Source: JAGMES01 sp023128035 (GTDB lineage: Bacteria; Bacillota; Halanaerobiia; DY22613). Taken from it: a stretch of DNA of 62,022 nt. A program made the translations under genes and the position numbers. Position 1 is the stretch's first letter, and each line of letters begins with the position of its first letter. The DNA lies in the NCBI GenBank assembly GCA_030627905.1, contig DAOVRZ010000021.1, positions 1 through 62,022 on the forward strand, given 5' to 3'. Positions 33,183 through 43,012 of this stretch are shown one piece after another. The notes beneath the pieces were generated by a model. It saw nothing but the letters and a program-made list of their open reading frames with translations. It was not told the origin of the DNA and searched no databases.

Positions 33183-33292
33183 ATCTTTTGAGTTAAGACC
33201 CCCACTTCTATAAGTGGTGGGAATTGTTTTTAATTGGGGGTAGAATTTCCTACTGAAGCCCCGATATTCAGCTTTAGCTGGACGAGTTCACT
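33183..33292 (+). mobile_element. Solo IS200/IS605-like right end (omega-RNA-like), copy A
   Basis: A 110-bp sequence nearly identical to the complement of 51479-51594. It contains a GACCCCCACTT / AAGTGGTGGG hairpin, a GGGGGTAGAATT segment with CTACTGAAGCCCC, and a final CAGC-TTTA-GCTG hairpin followed by GACGAGTTCAC. That last part resembles the 3' hairpin and TTCAC boundary of TnpB omega RNAs at IS605 right ends. No tnpA or tnpB is adjacent. Copy A lacks a few bases (CTTCAGT) present in copy B. Confidence 0.55.
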
Positions 33293-33443
33293 CTGAAGGT
33301 GAAAAGATTATAAACTTTCATTAATATAATTAGTTTTAAAATAGAGAGAATTGACTTATTGGGTCAGGTAATGTACAATGGAAATGTTGGTCTTTAATTG
33401 TGAAAATTCGTTAATGAATATATAAAGAAAGAGGTAGGAAGAA

Positions 33444-35246
33444 ATGAGACGAGAGAACTTACGAAATATTGCTATTATAGCACACGTTGATCATGGAAAG
33501 ACGACATTAGTAGATGGTATGTTTCGCCAAAGTGGTGTTTTTCGTGAAAATCAAAGAGTGCAAGAGCGAGTGATGGATTCGAATGATCTAGAGCGAGAAC
33601 GTGGAATAACTATTTTATCTAAGAATACTGGAATTCAATATGGTGATGTTAAGATAAATATTGTAGATACTCCTGGACATGCTGATTTTGGTGGAGAGGT
33701 TGAACGGGTGTTGACAATGGTTGACGGCGTTTTGCTTTTAATTGATGCTTTTGAGGGTCCGATGCCTCAGACACGGTTTGTTTTGAAAAAAGCTTTAGAA
33801 TTAAAATTAAAGCCAGTTATAGTTGTGAATAAAATGGATAGACCAGATGCACGTCCTCTTGAGGTCCTGGATTTGACTTATGATCTGTTTATAGATTTGG
33901 GCGCAGATGAAGAACAACTTGATTTTCCTGTAGTTTATGCTTCTGCTAAAAATAGTACTTCATCATTAGATATAGATGAAATAGGGACAAATCTAGAACC
34001 TCTCTTTAATGCAATTTTGGAGCATATACCTGCTCCTACTTTGGAAAATGATGGTCCTTTGCAAATGATCGTTTCTACTATTGATTACGATGATTATGTT
34101 GGAAGAATTGCTATAGGTAGAATAAATCGTGGTAGTATGACTGTTAATCAACAGGTCGCCTTGTGTAAGACAACTGGTGAGAAATTTCCAGGTAAGGTGG
34201 TACGGATATATAATTATCATGGTCTAAAAAGGCAGGAACAACAAGAGGCCTCATGGGGTGAAATTGTAGCAGTGGTCGGTATTGATGGTGTAAATATTGG
34301 AGATACGATTACAGCTATTGAATGCCCTGAACCATTGCCTTTTATTAAAATTGATGAGCCAACATTATCCATGGAATTTAGCGTTAATACTAGTCCTTTT
34401 TCAGGCCAAGAAGGGGACTATGTCACTTCTAGACAATTAAGAGCTCGTCTGACGCGTGAATTGGAAAGTAACGTAGCATTACGTGTAGAAGAGACAGATA
34501 GCCCAGATACTTTTAGAATTTCTGGTCGTGGTGAGTTGCATCTTTCTATTTTAATCGAAACCATGCGCCGTGAGGGATATGAAATCCAAGTTTCCAAGCC
34601 AAAAGTAATATTTAAGGTTATTGATGGTAAGAAACAAGAACCTTATGAGTTGGCTACCATTGACATTCCTGAAGAGTTTATTGGTGTAGTTATGGAGAAG
34701 ATGGGTATTAGAAAAGGTGAATTGGTTAATATGAAATCTCAGAATCAGGGATATCTAAGATTAGAGTTTTTAATTCCAGCTCGTGGTTTGATTGGATATC
34801 GTTCAGAATTTTTGACTGATACAAAAGGAAATGGAATTTTAAATCATACTCATCATAGTTATGGTCAGATTAAAGGAGAAATGCTTGGTAGAAATCGTGG
34901 TTCTTTGGTTGCCTTAGAAATAGGAGAAGCCACAACTTACGGGATTTTTAACGCTCAAGGTCGAGGTGTAATCTTTGTAAAACCTGGTGTTAAGATTTAT
35001 GAAGGAATGGTTATTGGAGAAAACACACGTGATTCTGATATGGTGGTCAATGTTTGTAAGAAAAAGAAGTTAGATAATATGCGAGCATCAGGCTCAGATG
35101 ATAGTCTTGTCCTTTCTCCTCCACGCGAGATGAGTTTAGAGCAAGCACTTAATTTTATTGCAGATGATGAGTTGCTGGAAATTACCCCGAAGAATTTCAG
35201 GGTTCGTAAACGTTTATTAAGTGAGAAGGCAAGACGGCGGAGTTAA
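33444..35246 (+). CDS. typA: Ribosome-associated GTPase TypA/BipA
   Basis: 600 residues of the translational GTPase family. G motifs: AHVDHGKTT, RGITI, DTPGHADFGGEVERV and NKMDRPDARP. Domains after the G domain match EF-G domains II, III and V, and the C-terminal domain contains RGLIGYRSEFLTDTKGNG. It acts on ribosome assembly and stress adaptation. AGAGGTAGG precedes the ATG. It stands alone and is convergent with the damaged AAA15/RloB pair. Confidence 0.96.
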   Translation: MRRENLRNIAIIAHVDHGKTTLVDGMFRQSGVFRENQRVQERVMDSNDLERERGITILSKNTGIQYGDVKINIVDTPGHADFGGEVERVLTMVDGVLLLIDAFEGPMPQTRFVLKKALELKLKPVIVVNKMDRPDARPLEVLDLTYDLFIDLGADEEQLDFPVVYASAKNSTSSLDIDEIGTNLEPLFNAILEHIPAPTLENDGPLQMIVSTIDYDDYVGRIAIGRINRGSMTVNQQVALCKTTGEKFPGKVVRIYNYHGLKRQEQQEASWGEIVAVVGIDGVNIGDTITAIECPEPLPFIKIDEPTLSMEFSVNTSPFSGQEGDYVTSRQLRARLTRELESNVALRVEETDSPDTFRISGRGELHLSILIETMRREGYEIQVSKPKVIFKVIDGKKQEPYELATIDIPEEFIGVVMEKMGIRKGELVNMKSQNQGYLRLEFLIPARGLIGYRSEFLTDTKGNGILNHTHHSYGQIKGEMLGRNRGSLVALEIGEATTYGIFNAQGRGVIFVKPGVKIYEGMVIGENTRDSDMVVNVCKKKKLDNMRASGSDDSLVLSPPREMSLEQALNFIADDELLEITPKNFRVRKRLLSEKARRRS

Positions 35247-35361
35247 GGAATTGAATATGAATGATATGAAAGTCAGAATGCTGAAAAGTGTTTTGACTTT
35301 TTTTGTAAAAATTTTGTTTTAATGAAGGTAAATCTGATTTTTTGTTGAAAACAAATAGAAA

Positions 35362-35478
35362 TCTAAAACTTTCAAAGTATTTTGGTTCAGTTTTTTCTCC
35401 TTCACAGACTATTAAAATTCGCGGTCTGCGATCTCTAGTAGCAACCTTTCTTTTTCTAAATAAATCGTCACTCCCCAT
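35362..35478 (-). pseudogene. N-terminal remnant of an RloB-like protein
   Basis: The first ~39 residues (MGSDDLFRKRKV, then RPRILIVCEGEKTEPKYFESFR) match the start of RloB-type, Toprim-like proteins. Beyond that the frame drifts into unrelated residues and ends inside typA. Full RloB proteins are about 200 residues, so the effector is lost by truncation. The ATG at 35478 overlaps the ATPase stop by 11 bases, the normal coupling in RloA-RloB pairs. Confidence 0.7.
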
Positions 35479-36763
35479 TCTGTTCACTTGCCTCAATCTC
35501 ATCTAAAACGAAATCAAAGTTCCCAATAAAAGGAATTGCGCCATATTTGCCCAAAAGATAGTCTTTGTTAAAAGTAGCATCCTTCCTGATCTTATATTCA
35601 ACCAATGAATATAAATCTGTTGCTCCAAAATGATCTTTTTCAGTAAACCAGATTTGGTCTCTCCGAAAAACTTTGTTACTAAGGATATTAGTATCATGTG
35701 TAGTAAAAATTAATTGAGCATTTTTTGAGTTAGATTTTGACTGAAATAATTTTATAATAAAAAAAATCAACAATGGATGTAAACTTGAATCAAGTTCATC
35801 AATTAACAAAACTTTTCCGGAAAGCAAAGTGTCCAAAATCGGGCCTAAAAGAGAATATAAAATTTTTGTACCTTTTGATTCATTTACATCTAAATCAAAT
35901 TTTTCATGTGAGACAAATTCGCCATATTCATTATATTTTTTGTAAAAGAAATTTACGTCTGTAACATTGGTTGGAAATTCAAAATGAACTTTTTTGTTAT
36001 TTTCTTTAAACAATTCAAAAGTATTAACAACTTCTGAAGGTATATCATTGTCTACTATTTCAACATTGTCAATTCTAAGATCCGCTATTTGTAAACATTG
36101 TAAAATGGTTTTTTTCATTTTTTCATTTGATTTAAGTAATAGATTTGTTATACGCTGATTATTTTTATCATTATTATTAATAATATTAAACCTATTAAAC
36201 CAGTTTAAAATTTTATTGGAAATTTCTCCATTAAACTGAGCTACAACTGATATAAAGAGTGCATTGTTTCTAGTTTTTTCTTCTAAGCCAATACTTTCTT
36301 TAAAATGTTTAGTAATACTGTACTCTGTTTTTTCTCTTTCAAAAAGCTTTACTTCTCTTATATTAGGTGTATAGAATAACCATTCACTTACGACTTCAGA
36401 CGTAGTTACTTGAAAGCCATATCTATATTTAATATTTTTATAAATAAAGATAATTTCAAAAGAACTTGGTTCATTAACAGTTGAAGTATTTAATCTAAAT
36501 GGTTCAACCCCGATAGATTCTTCTGCCATCATGTTTTTTGCAGAGTTTTTAATGAGGTCTTTCATAGCAAACATTGCTGCAAATAAATTGCTTTTTCCAC
36601 TGGCATTAGCTCCATAAAGCACACTACTTTTAAGTAAACTAATTTTATCATTAAATTTAAAAGTGTGTGTATCAGTATATTCTTTTTTATTTGATGCAAT
36701 CATGCTAAAAGTGACTGGGTCTTTAAAAGATAAGAAATTGGCAACACTAAATTCTAATAACAT
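35468..36763 (-). CDS. AAA15-type (RloA-like) ATPase
   Basis: 431 residues. N-terminal FSVANFLSFKDPVTFSMIA, Walker A GANASGKSN (about 52-60), a late Walker B VLLIDELDSSLHP and FTTHDTNILS define the OLD/RloA-like ABC-type ATPases of phage defence. In known systems (for example RloAB and the related PARIS type), the ATPase senses phage and a Toprim or RloB partner kills the cell. Here the partner is only a remnant, so the ATPase may be orphaned. AGGAGGTGAAAAT precedes the ATG. The block sits between housekeeping genes as a small island. Confidence 0.85.
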   Translation of the reverse strand: MLLEFSVANFLSFKDPVTFSMIASNKKEYTDTHTFKFNDKISLLKSSVLYGANASGKSNLFAAMFAMKDLIKNSAKNMMAEESIGVEPFRLNTSTVNEPSSFEIIFIYKNIKYRYGFQVTTSEVVSEWLFYTPNIREVKLFEREKTEYSITKHFKESIGLEEKTRNNALFISVVAQFNGEISNKILNWFNRFNIINNNDKNNQRITNLLLKSNEKMKKTILQCLQIADLRIDNVEIVDNDIPSEVVNTFELFKENNKKVHFEFPTNVTDVNFFYKKYNEYGEFVSHEKFDLDVNESKGTKILYSLLGPILDTLLSGKVLLIDELDSSLHPLLIFFIIKLFQSKSNSKNAQLIFTTHDTNILSNKVFRRDQIWFTEKDHFGATDLYSLVEYKIRKDATFNKDYLLGKYGAIPFIGNFDFVLDEIEASEQNGE

Positions 36764-37004
36764 ATTTTCACCTCCTATGATATATTATATCCTTTTATTT
36801 GCACTTTTAAAAGTGCTTTTTGTGATTTTTTCACAAAAAAATTAATTAAGTAACTATATTAGTAGAGATAACAGGTACATTATTTTCATAAATCTGATAA
36901 AAAATATTCCTCAAATAAAATTGAAGCTATCGATATACCTACCAACAGCTTCTTTAAGTATTTTCTAATTCTTAACTCTCAACTCTTAATTCTTAATTTT
37001 TTTT

Positions 37005-37832
37005 TTACCCCAACACATTATCCAAAAACATCATTATAACAAATCCAATCAGCAGAAAATGAGTTGCTATCTTCGAAGCAACACCTTGTTGGGTCTCAGG
37101 AATGATCTCAGAAGCTATAACAAAGAGCATTGCACCTGCTGCAAAAGCAAGACTCAAAGGTAAAAATGGTTTTGCAATGGAGACTAGACCTACACCTAAA
37201 AGTCCACCTATAGGCTCTACAAGACCTGTGGCGAGGGCGATAAGAAATGCTCGTGTTGGAGAAAAGCCTATTTTTACAAACGGTAAGGCGACTGCTAAGC
37301 CCTCTGGGATATTCTGTAGTCCTATTGCAATAGCTAAACTAACCCCATTTGCTATATTACCATCTCCAAAGCCAACACCTACAGCTAGACCTTCAGGGAA
37401 GTTATGTAAGGTGATTGCTATTGCAAATAGCCAAACTTTTTTTAAATTTTCTTTATCAGTAATAGTTTGAAGACTATTAGTTCCATGACCGTTTCCATTA
37501 CCATTTAGACGGGAATTGGTCAAAAGGTTAGTATCAGGAAAAAATTTATCAAGTAAATCAAGAACAATACCTCCAATTAACATTCCTAATACGGTAATGC
37601 CTGCCCCTTTAACACCTCCGCCTCCAGCCTCAATTGCAGGTAGAATTAAGCTAAAGGAAGTGGCGGCTAACATAACACCTGCGGCGAAACCTAGAGAACA
37701 GTCTAGAAAGTTTTTAGAGAATTTACGCTTAAAAAAGATTGGGATTGCGCCAATTCCAGTCGCAAAACCTGTGGCTAAACTTGCTAAGAGTCCGAGCTGA
37801 ATGAGACTTAAATTTTGAAGAAAGTCAAACAT
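37005..37832 (-). CDS. zupT: ZIP-family metal transporter
   Basis: 275 residues with eight hydrophobic segments. HNFPEGLAVGVGFGDG and NIPEGLAVALPF are the duplicated metal-site helices of ZIP transporters. A His/Asn-rich loop (NGNGHGTNS) lies between helices 3 and 4. It takes up zinc and other divalent metals at the inner membrane. The start at 37832 follows AAGGAGG. It is monocistronic and divergent from gltX. Confidence 0.88.
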   Translation of the reverse strand: MFDFLQNLSLIQLGLLASLATGFATGIGAIPIFFKRKFSKNFLDCSLGFAAGVMLAATSFSLILPAIEAGGGGVKGAGITVLGMLIGGIVLDLLDKFFPDTNLLTNSRLNGNGNGHGTNSLQTITDKENLKKVWLFAIAITLHNFPEGLAVGVGFGDGNIANGVSLAIAIGLQNIPEGLAVALPFVKIGFSPTRAFLIALATGLVEPIGGLLGVGLVSIAKPFLPLSLAFAAGAMLFVIASEIIPETQQGVASKIATHFLLIGFVIMMFLDNVLG

Positions 37833-37938
37833 CGGTCTACCTCCTTTATAGTATCTTCTTCCCATAATATGTTACCTGAATTGGGTTTGTGAGAAAAAGG
37901 AATTAAAGGACATTTATCAGGCAAAACTAAAACAAAAA

Positions 37939-37968
37939 TTGACATAGAAAAAAGACCAGTGCTATAAT
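37939..37968 (+). promoter_or_regulatory. Promoter of gltX
   Basis: TTGACA (37939-37944) and TATAAT (37963-37968) with an 18-bp spacer, 37 bp before the gltX ATG. Confidence 0.7.
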
Positions 37969-38004
37969 AATGAAGAGGTATAAGTTAAAGGAGGTTTTTT
38001 AAGG

Positions 38005-39453
38005 ATGTCAGATGTAAGAGTACGTTTTGCCCCAAGTCCAACAGGTTATCTTCATGTTGGAAGTTTGCGTTCAGCATTGTATAACTATTTGTTGGCTAGA
38101 AAGAATGGTGGAAAAGTTATTTTACGGATTGAGGATACAGATAGGGAGCGGTTAGTAGAAGATGCCATTGAAAAGATGATTTCTACTTTTGAGCGTGTTA
38201 ATATTAAATTTGATGAAGGGCCAGCTCAGGGTGGTGAGTATGGTCCATATATTCAATCCGAAAGATTTGGACTATATCCAAAGTATGCTAAGCAATTAGT
38301 AGAATCGGGTCATGCCTATTACTGCTTCTGTACAAAGGAAGATTTAGATGAGATGCGTAAAGGGCAGTTGGAAGCGAATTTACCAACAATGTATGATAAG
38401 CGTTGCTCAAAGCTTTCAAAAGAAGAAGTTGAAAGACGTCTTGCGGTAGGCGAGTCGCACGTAATTCGGTTGAATATCCCTAAAGGTCGAACCATATCTT
38501 ATGATGATCTGGTTCATGGTACAACTAGTTTTGAATCAGATCTTGTAGATGATCAAGTTTTACTTAAATCAGATGGTTTCCCTACATACCATATGGCAGT
38601 TGTTGTTGATGACTATCATATGGGAATTTCCCATGTTCTTAGAGCTGATGAATGGATTATCAGTACAGCAAAACATATTTTGCTGTATGAAGCTTTGGGT
38701 TGGGAACCGCCAAAATTTGCTCATATTCCGCTGCTAGTTAATGCAGATGGTAAAAAATTGAGCAAGCGTGATGGAGATGTGGCAGTAGAAGATTACTTGA
38801 AAAAAGGTTTTCTGCCAGAAGCTTTAATTAACTATCTAGCCTTATTAGGTTGGAATCCAGGTACTGATGAAGAATTCTTTACATTAGAAGAGTTAGAGGA
38901 ACGGTTCTCTTTAGATCGGGTTAATGATTCTCCTGGCGTTTTTGATGTAGAAAAATTAAAATGGATGAATGGTAAGTATATCCGTGCAAAAGAAATGGAT
39001 GAACTTGCAGAATTGGTCAAGCCTTATGTTCTTGATGCTTCGCGTGCACGCGCTATTGCTATTCCTGAAGATGAACAACGATTTAAATGGATGATTGAAG
39101 CAATCTATCAGGACTTAGATTATCTGGCTCAAGTTCCTGAAAAGCTGGAAATTTTCTATAGAGATAATTTTGAGGTTACTGATACAGATTCTTTAGAAAT
39201 GCTTCGACTGGATTCTTCAAAGAAGCTATTTAGCATTTTAAAAGAAAAGCTTGGTGAAGTTGAGAAGGTTAATCCAGATGATTTTAAAGCTATGCTTAAA
39301 GCTTCTGGAAAGGAAGCAGGAGCGAAGGGCAAATTGCTCTTTATGCCTACACGTCTTGCTCTTACTGGTGAGCAACACGGGCCAGATTTAATGCTCTTAT
39401 GCTGTGGTCTAGGTAAGGATAAGATGATTGAGCTTTTAAATAGATGGGTGTGA
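38005..39453 (+). CDS. gltX: Glutamyl-tRNA synthetase
   Basis: 482 residues, class Ia. The HIGH motif is FAPSPTGYLHVGSLRSALYN at the N-terminus and the KMSKS motif is KLSKRDGD (about 250). It charges tRNA-Glu and, in bacteria lacking GlnRS, often tRNA-Gln too, which would require GatCAB. AAAGGAGG precedes the ATG. It is monocistronic with its own promoter and terminator. Confidence 0.96.
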   Translation: MSDVRVRFAPSPTGYLHVGSLRSALYNYLLARKNGGKVILRIEDTDRERLVEDAIEKMISTFERVNIKFDEGPAQGGEYGPYIQSERFGLYPKYAKQLVESGHAYYCFCTKEDLDEMRKGQLEANLPTMYDKRCSKLSKEEVERRLAVGESHVIRLNIPKGRTISYDDLVHGTTSFESDLVDDQVLLKSDGFPTYHMAVVVDDYHMGISHVLRADEWIISTAKHILLYEALGWEPPKFAHIPLLVNADGKKLSKRDGDVAVEDYLKKGFLPEALINYLALLGWNPGTDEEFFTLEELEERFSLDRVNDSPGVFDVEKLKWMNGKYIRAKEMDELAELVKPYVLDASRARAIAIPEDEQRFKWMIEAIYQDLDYLAQVPEKLEIFYRDNFEVTDTDSLEMLRLDSSKKLFSILKEKLGEVEKVNPDDFKAMLKASGKEAGAKGKLLFMPTRLALTGEQHGPDLMLLCCGLGKDKMIELLNRWV

Positions 39454-39457
39454 GTTG

Positions 39458-39495
39458 AAAAAAGGAACCCCTTGTCACAAGGGGTTCCTTTTTAA
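39458..39495. terminator. Bidirectional terminator between gltX and the DUF3343 gene
   Basis: AAAGGAACCCCTTG (39461-39474) and CAAGGGGTTCCTTT (39478-39491) form a perfect 14-bp stem with A and T runs on both sides. Confidence 0.92.
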
Positions 39496-39761
39496 AATCC
39501 AAAAAACTTATCTAAAAGACTAGTCTTCTCTCGAGGTTTAATCAGATGTATTCCCTCAATCTCTACATTTGCCTCTTCCAAAATCAACTTAAGCTCTAGT
39601 TTCATCTCTGGGTCAATTCTAATCACTTCACCACAGTTAGAGGTAAGTTCCCTTGGAATAGGAGCTAAAGGGATTTTATAATTTTTTTCTTTAAGAGCCT
39701 TTTCTGCTTTTAGAGCATGATAGGTTGAGGGAAAAGTAAATACTAGATATTCTTTTGACAT
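39492..39761 (-). CDS. DUF3343 protein
   Basis: 89 residues, small and soluble. The ferredoxin-like pattern EYLVFTFPSTYHALKAEKALK, the conserved PREL, and the single cysteine in SNCGEVIRI match DUF3343, a family found next to selenium or sulfur handling genes. It begins 12 bp after yedE in the same direction. A role as a carrier of the selenium or sulfur delivered by YedE is inferred from this context. Confidence 0.8.
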   Translation of the reverse strand: MSKEYLVFTFPSTYHALKAEKALKEKNYKIPLAPIPRELTSNCGEVIRIDPEMKLELKLILEEANVEIEGIHLIKPREKTSLLDKFFGF

Positions 39762-39773
39762 TTATTTTTTCTC

Positions 39774-40871
39774 CTAAACAGTTTTAGCAACTGAAGAATT
39801 TTTTTGATTTTTTCTAGTCCGATATGCTTCTGTAAAGAAATATCCTGTTATAAGCACTGTAACTAAACCGATGAGCACAGCTATTTGACCGTTTGAAGTA
39901 ACACCTTTACCACTACCAGCAAGACCAAAATTGTGAGAGAATCCTGCTCCTAAAATCATACCAATAACTACAATTGCATTATCTAAATTACCATCAGCAG
40001 ATCTCATTAATTGACGTAATGGACAACCACCTGCTAAAATTGCACAGATACCTACTAAAGCCATGCCTAAGAATGACCAGAGATGATCACTATGAGCTCC
40101 AGGTTGACCAGTAAATCCTAATTTAAATTGACCGAATAGTATATTAAAGATTAGAGCAGATGCAAAGAGAGCAATATAACCCTGAAAGAGTTGAGATCCT
40201 TTGCCTAGCATCATATCACGATATCCTCCAGCAAAACAGAAACCTGAACGTTGAGCTAAAAAGCCTACAATGAGACCAGCAATAAGGGTGATTACGATTG
40301 GTGTAGTCATAGCTCCAGGGCCAGCTTGACTAAAAGCGATAAAAGCAGGTCTGATCAGAAGAAATACTAATAAGCCTACCATTAACGATGGCAAGATCCA
40401 CCCACTTACCTGAGTTTCAGAAGGAGTTGGTTTACCCAGAGTAAAACCTTTTTTAAGATAGAAGGTTCCAATAGCTGCACCAAAAATAAAACCTAAAAGA
40501 CCAGCGATAGCATTTAAATCACCACCAGCAAGACGTAAAACAGCACGGAGAGGACAACCTAAAAATACTAAAGCACCAATCATCATAAATACACCATAAA
40601 GAAGACGAAGCATACTATCAGAACTACCACGAGTTTTGAATTCTTTAAATTTTAACACAGCAAAAAATGCGCCCAAAACCAGACCGATAATTTCAGGTCG
40701 GATATATTGAACAGGGCCAGCAGTGTGTAACTTGACTGCACCCGCTATATCCCTAAGAAAACAGGCAATACAAAAGCCCATGTTTCCTGGGTTTCCAAAT
40801 TTGACCAATAACGCTCCTAAAAATCCGATGATGACACCTGTTAAGATAATTAACTTATGACGCTTATCCAT
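39774..40871 (-). CDS. yedE: YedE-type selenium/sulfur membrane transporter
   Basis: 365 residues with about ten membrane helices. Repeated cysteine-glycine motifs are present, FLGCPLRAVLRLAGGDLNA and LAGGCPLRQLMRSADGNLDN, plus GFCFAGGYRDMMLG and GFCIACFLRDIAGA. These are characteristic of the YeeE/YedE family, and the length and CPLR motifs fit the YedE subgroup linked to selenium use. The start at 40871 follows GAGGAGG. It is cotranscribed with a DUF3343 gene. Thiosulfate rather than selenite uptake remains possible. Confidence 0.85.
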   Translation of the reverse strand: MDKRHKLIILTGVIIGFLGALLVKFGNPGNMGFCIACFLRDIAGAVKLHTAGPVQYIRPEIIGLVLGAFFAVLKFKEFKTRGSSDSMLRLLYGVFMMIGALVFLGCPLRAVLRLAGGDLNAIAGLLGFIFGAAIGTFYLKKGFTLGKPTPSETQVSGWILPSLMVGLLVFLLIRPAFIAFSQAGPGAMTTPIVITLIAGLIVGFLAQRSGFCFAGGYRDMMLGKGSQLFQGYIALFASALIFNILFGQFKLGFTGQPGAHSDHLWSFLGMALVGICAILAGGCPLRQLMRSADGNLDNAIVVIGMILGAGFSHNFGLAGSGKGVTSNGQIAVLIGLVTVLITGYFFTEAYRTRKNQKNSSVAKTV

Positions 40872-41111
40872 TTTTGAAACAACCTCCTCTAAAATGTTCA
40901 ATATTTATTTCCCTTCAAAATATATATTCTAAATCAATTATAAAATTCCTTTATAATAAGAATAATTTTTTTTAATACTCTAATGAAAGAGAAAAATTGA
41001 TGCAAGATTATCATTATTTTCCCTTAAGGACTTGTAAAATGTTCTTAAATTAGTTACACTTAAATAATGATAAATTTTTGTTTGCTATAGAAGTATAGGA
41101 GGGATAGATAC

Positions 41112-42815
41112 ATGCAAGACTTCAAAAGAGAAATGGCCTTATTATTGGCAGAAAAATTACCTGAAGGATTAGAACTGGATTTGGAGAAGTTGATTGAGAT
41201 TCCACCAAATCCTGAGATGGGGGATTATGCATTCCCATGTTTTCAGTTAGCGAAACACTTACGGAAGAGCCCTGTTAAGATTGCGGAAGAGTTAGTTGCA
41301 AATCTTGAAGCAAAGGGCCTTGTATCTGAAGTTCGTCAACTTCAGGGATATGTTAACTTTTTTGTTAACAAAGAAGTATTGGTGCGTGATGTCTTAGAAC
41401 AAGTTTTTGCTCAAACAGAAAGTTATGGTGTACAAAATATTGGAGCCAATCAGACAGTTGTAATTGACTTTTCATCACCTAATATCGCTAAACCTTTCAA
41501 TATTGGTCATTTGCGTTCCACAGTAATTGGTGGAGCATTGAAAAATATTTTTAAATATCTTGGATATAATGTACAGGGAATCAATTTCTTAGGAGATTGG
41601 GGAACCCAGTTTGGTAAAGTAATCTGCGCATACAAGCTTTGGAGTGATGAGATTGATCTTGATAAGGATCCAATTAAAGAGATTTTAAAGCTATATGTTA
41701 AGTTCCATGAAGAGGCGGAAAAAGATCCAACTTTAGATGATAAGGCTAGAGAATGGTTTAAACGTTTGGAAAAAGATGATCCTGACGCCAAGAAATTATG
41801 GAAATATTTCCGGCAGATTACTATAGAAGATTTAATTGAAGTTTATGAGAGAATGGGTATTGAGTTTGATGAATATTCTGGAGAGAGTTTTTACTTTAAA
41901 AAAGCTGAGGAAGTTGCCAATCGTTTAGAAGAGATGGGCTTATTAGAGGAAAGTGAAGGGGCGATGATTGTTGATTTAAGTGAATATGATATGCCACCAT
42001 TTTTAGCGAAGAAAAGTGATGGTACAACCCTTTATGCATCTCGAGATTTAGCGGCGGCTATTGACCGCTACGAAAGATTTGACTTTGCGAAATCTCTTTA
42101 TGTTGTTGGTCAAGAACAATCATTGCATTTGAAACAAGTATTTAAAGTTTTAGAATTAATGGGTTATGACTGGTTTGAACGTTGTACCCATATACCTTTT
42201 GGTCTCTATCTCTTCAGTGGTGAAAAGATGTCAACCCGGAAGGGAAGAGTAATCTTTTTAGAAGATGTACTTAATGATGCTGTTAAAGGGGTAAGAAAGG
42301 TTATTGAAGAGAAGAATCCTGGCTTACAAGATAAGGATGAGGTCGCCGAAATGGTTGGAGTTGGTGCTGTACTTTTCGCTGACTTAAAAAATACTCGGAT
42401 TAAGGATGTACAATTTGATTATGCTAAAATTCTCTCCTTTGAAGGTGAAACAGGACCTTATCTGCAATATACCCATGCTCGAATCTCTAGTCTTTTGAGA
42501 AAAGGTGCAGAGATCGGCGCTTTGGATAAGATTGATTATGGATTATTGAAAGAACCAGCAGAATTGGCGGCTATTAAATCAGTTGGTCAGTTCCCTGCTA
42601 AAATACAGGAAGCGGCCGATAGATTAGAACCATCTGTGATTGCAAAATACTTAATCAGTTTAGCTGCTGATTTTAATACATTCTATAGCGCCCATCGAGT
42701 GATTACAGATGATATTGAGTTAAGTAAAGCTAGATTGGCACTGGCTTTAGCGGTGAAGATAACTTTAAGAAATGGACTCAGATTGTTAGGATTGAACGCT
42801 CCAAGTAAGATGTAG
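41112..42815 (+). CDS. argS: Arginyl-tRNA synthetase
   Basis: 567 residues. The HIGH-like motif is SSPNIAKPFNIGHLRSTVIG, and KMSTRKG is present, less often conserved in ArgRS. The N-terminal Add1 domain (1-90) and C-terminal DALR anticodon domain (~445-567) are both present. AGGAGGG precedes the ATG. It is monocistronic and followed by a strong terminator. Confidence 0.96.
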   Translation: MQDFKREMALLLAEKLPEGLELDLEKLIEIPPNPEMGDYAFPCFQLAKHLRKSPVKIAEELVANLEAKGLVSEVRQLQGYVNFFVNKEVLVRDVLEQVFAQTESYGVQNIGANQTVVIDFSSPNIAKPFNIGHLRSTVIGGALKNIFKYLGYNVQGINFLGDWGTQFGKVICAYKLWSDEIDLDKDPIKEILKLYVKFHEEAEKDPTLDDKAREWFKRLEKDDPDAKKLWKYFRQITIEDLIEVYERMGIEFDEYSGESFYFKKAEEVANRLEEMGLLEESEGAMIVDLSEYDMPPFLAKKSDGTTLYASRDLAAAIDRYERFDFAKSLYVVGQEQSLHLKQVFKVLELMGYDWFERCTHIPFGLYLFSGEKMSTRKGRVIFLEDVLNDAVKGVRKVIEEKNPGLQDKDEVAEMVGVGAVLFADLKNTRIKDVQFDYAKILSFEGETGPYLQYTHARISSLLRKGAEIGALDKIDYGLLKEPAELAAIKSVGQFPAKIQEAADRLEPSVIAKYLISLAADFNTFYSAHRVITDDIELSKARLALALAVKITLRNGLRLLGLNAPSKM

Positions 42816-42837
42816 ATATTTTAAATAAAAGCGTCTT

Positions 42838-42871
42838 AAGGTCTAAAAATTTAGATTTTTAGACCTTTTTT
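42838..42871 (+). terminator. Terminator of argS
   Basis: AAGGTCTAAAAAT (42838-42850) and ATTTTTAGACCTT (42855-42867) form a 13-bp stem with T residues after it. Confidence 0.88.
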
Positions 42872-42976
42872 AAAATTGTATAAGTTTTGTAGAACGGATC
42901 TGTGATTGCGAATTAGTTTAAGATTGCTTGATATAAAAGCTCTGTAAAAATGTAAAATATAATATATTCTTTATTA

Positions 42977-43012
42977 TAGGCTATTGGGCTAATGCTCAAT
43001 AGCCTATTTTTT
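42977..43012 (+). terminator. Second hairpin terminator in the argS-43205 gap
   Basis: TAGGCTATTG (42977-42986) pairs with CAATAGCCTA (42997-43006), followed by TTTTTTT. No gene lies between this and the argS terminator, so it either backs up the first or ends a short transcript from a nearby AT-rich promoter. The stem sequence recurs at 50283. The remainder, 43013-43204, is A-rich and shows nothing recognisable. Confidence 0.75.

Noticed and set aside
35197..35361. Continuation of the RloB frame into the typA end
   Set aside because: Residues after YFESFR show no RloB pattern and the frame overlaps typA coding sequence on the opposite strand.
37005..37832. Plus-strand frames opposite zupT and opposite codB, lctD and other genes
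   Set aside because: They mirror high-quality genes on the other strand, lack ribosome sites and have compositions expected of antisense shadows.
42928..42963. Promoter TTGATA ... TATAAT in front of the chaperone-usher-like block
   Set aside because: The spacer is 24 bp and a terminator lies just downstream, so it cannot be assigned to that operon with confidence.
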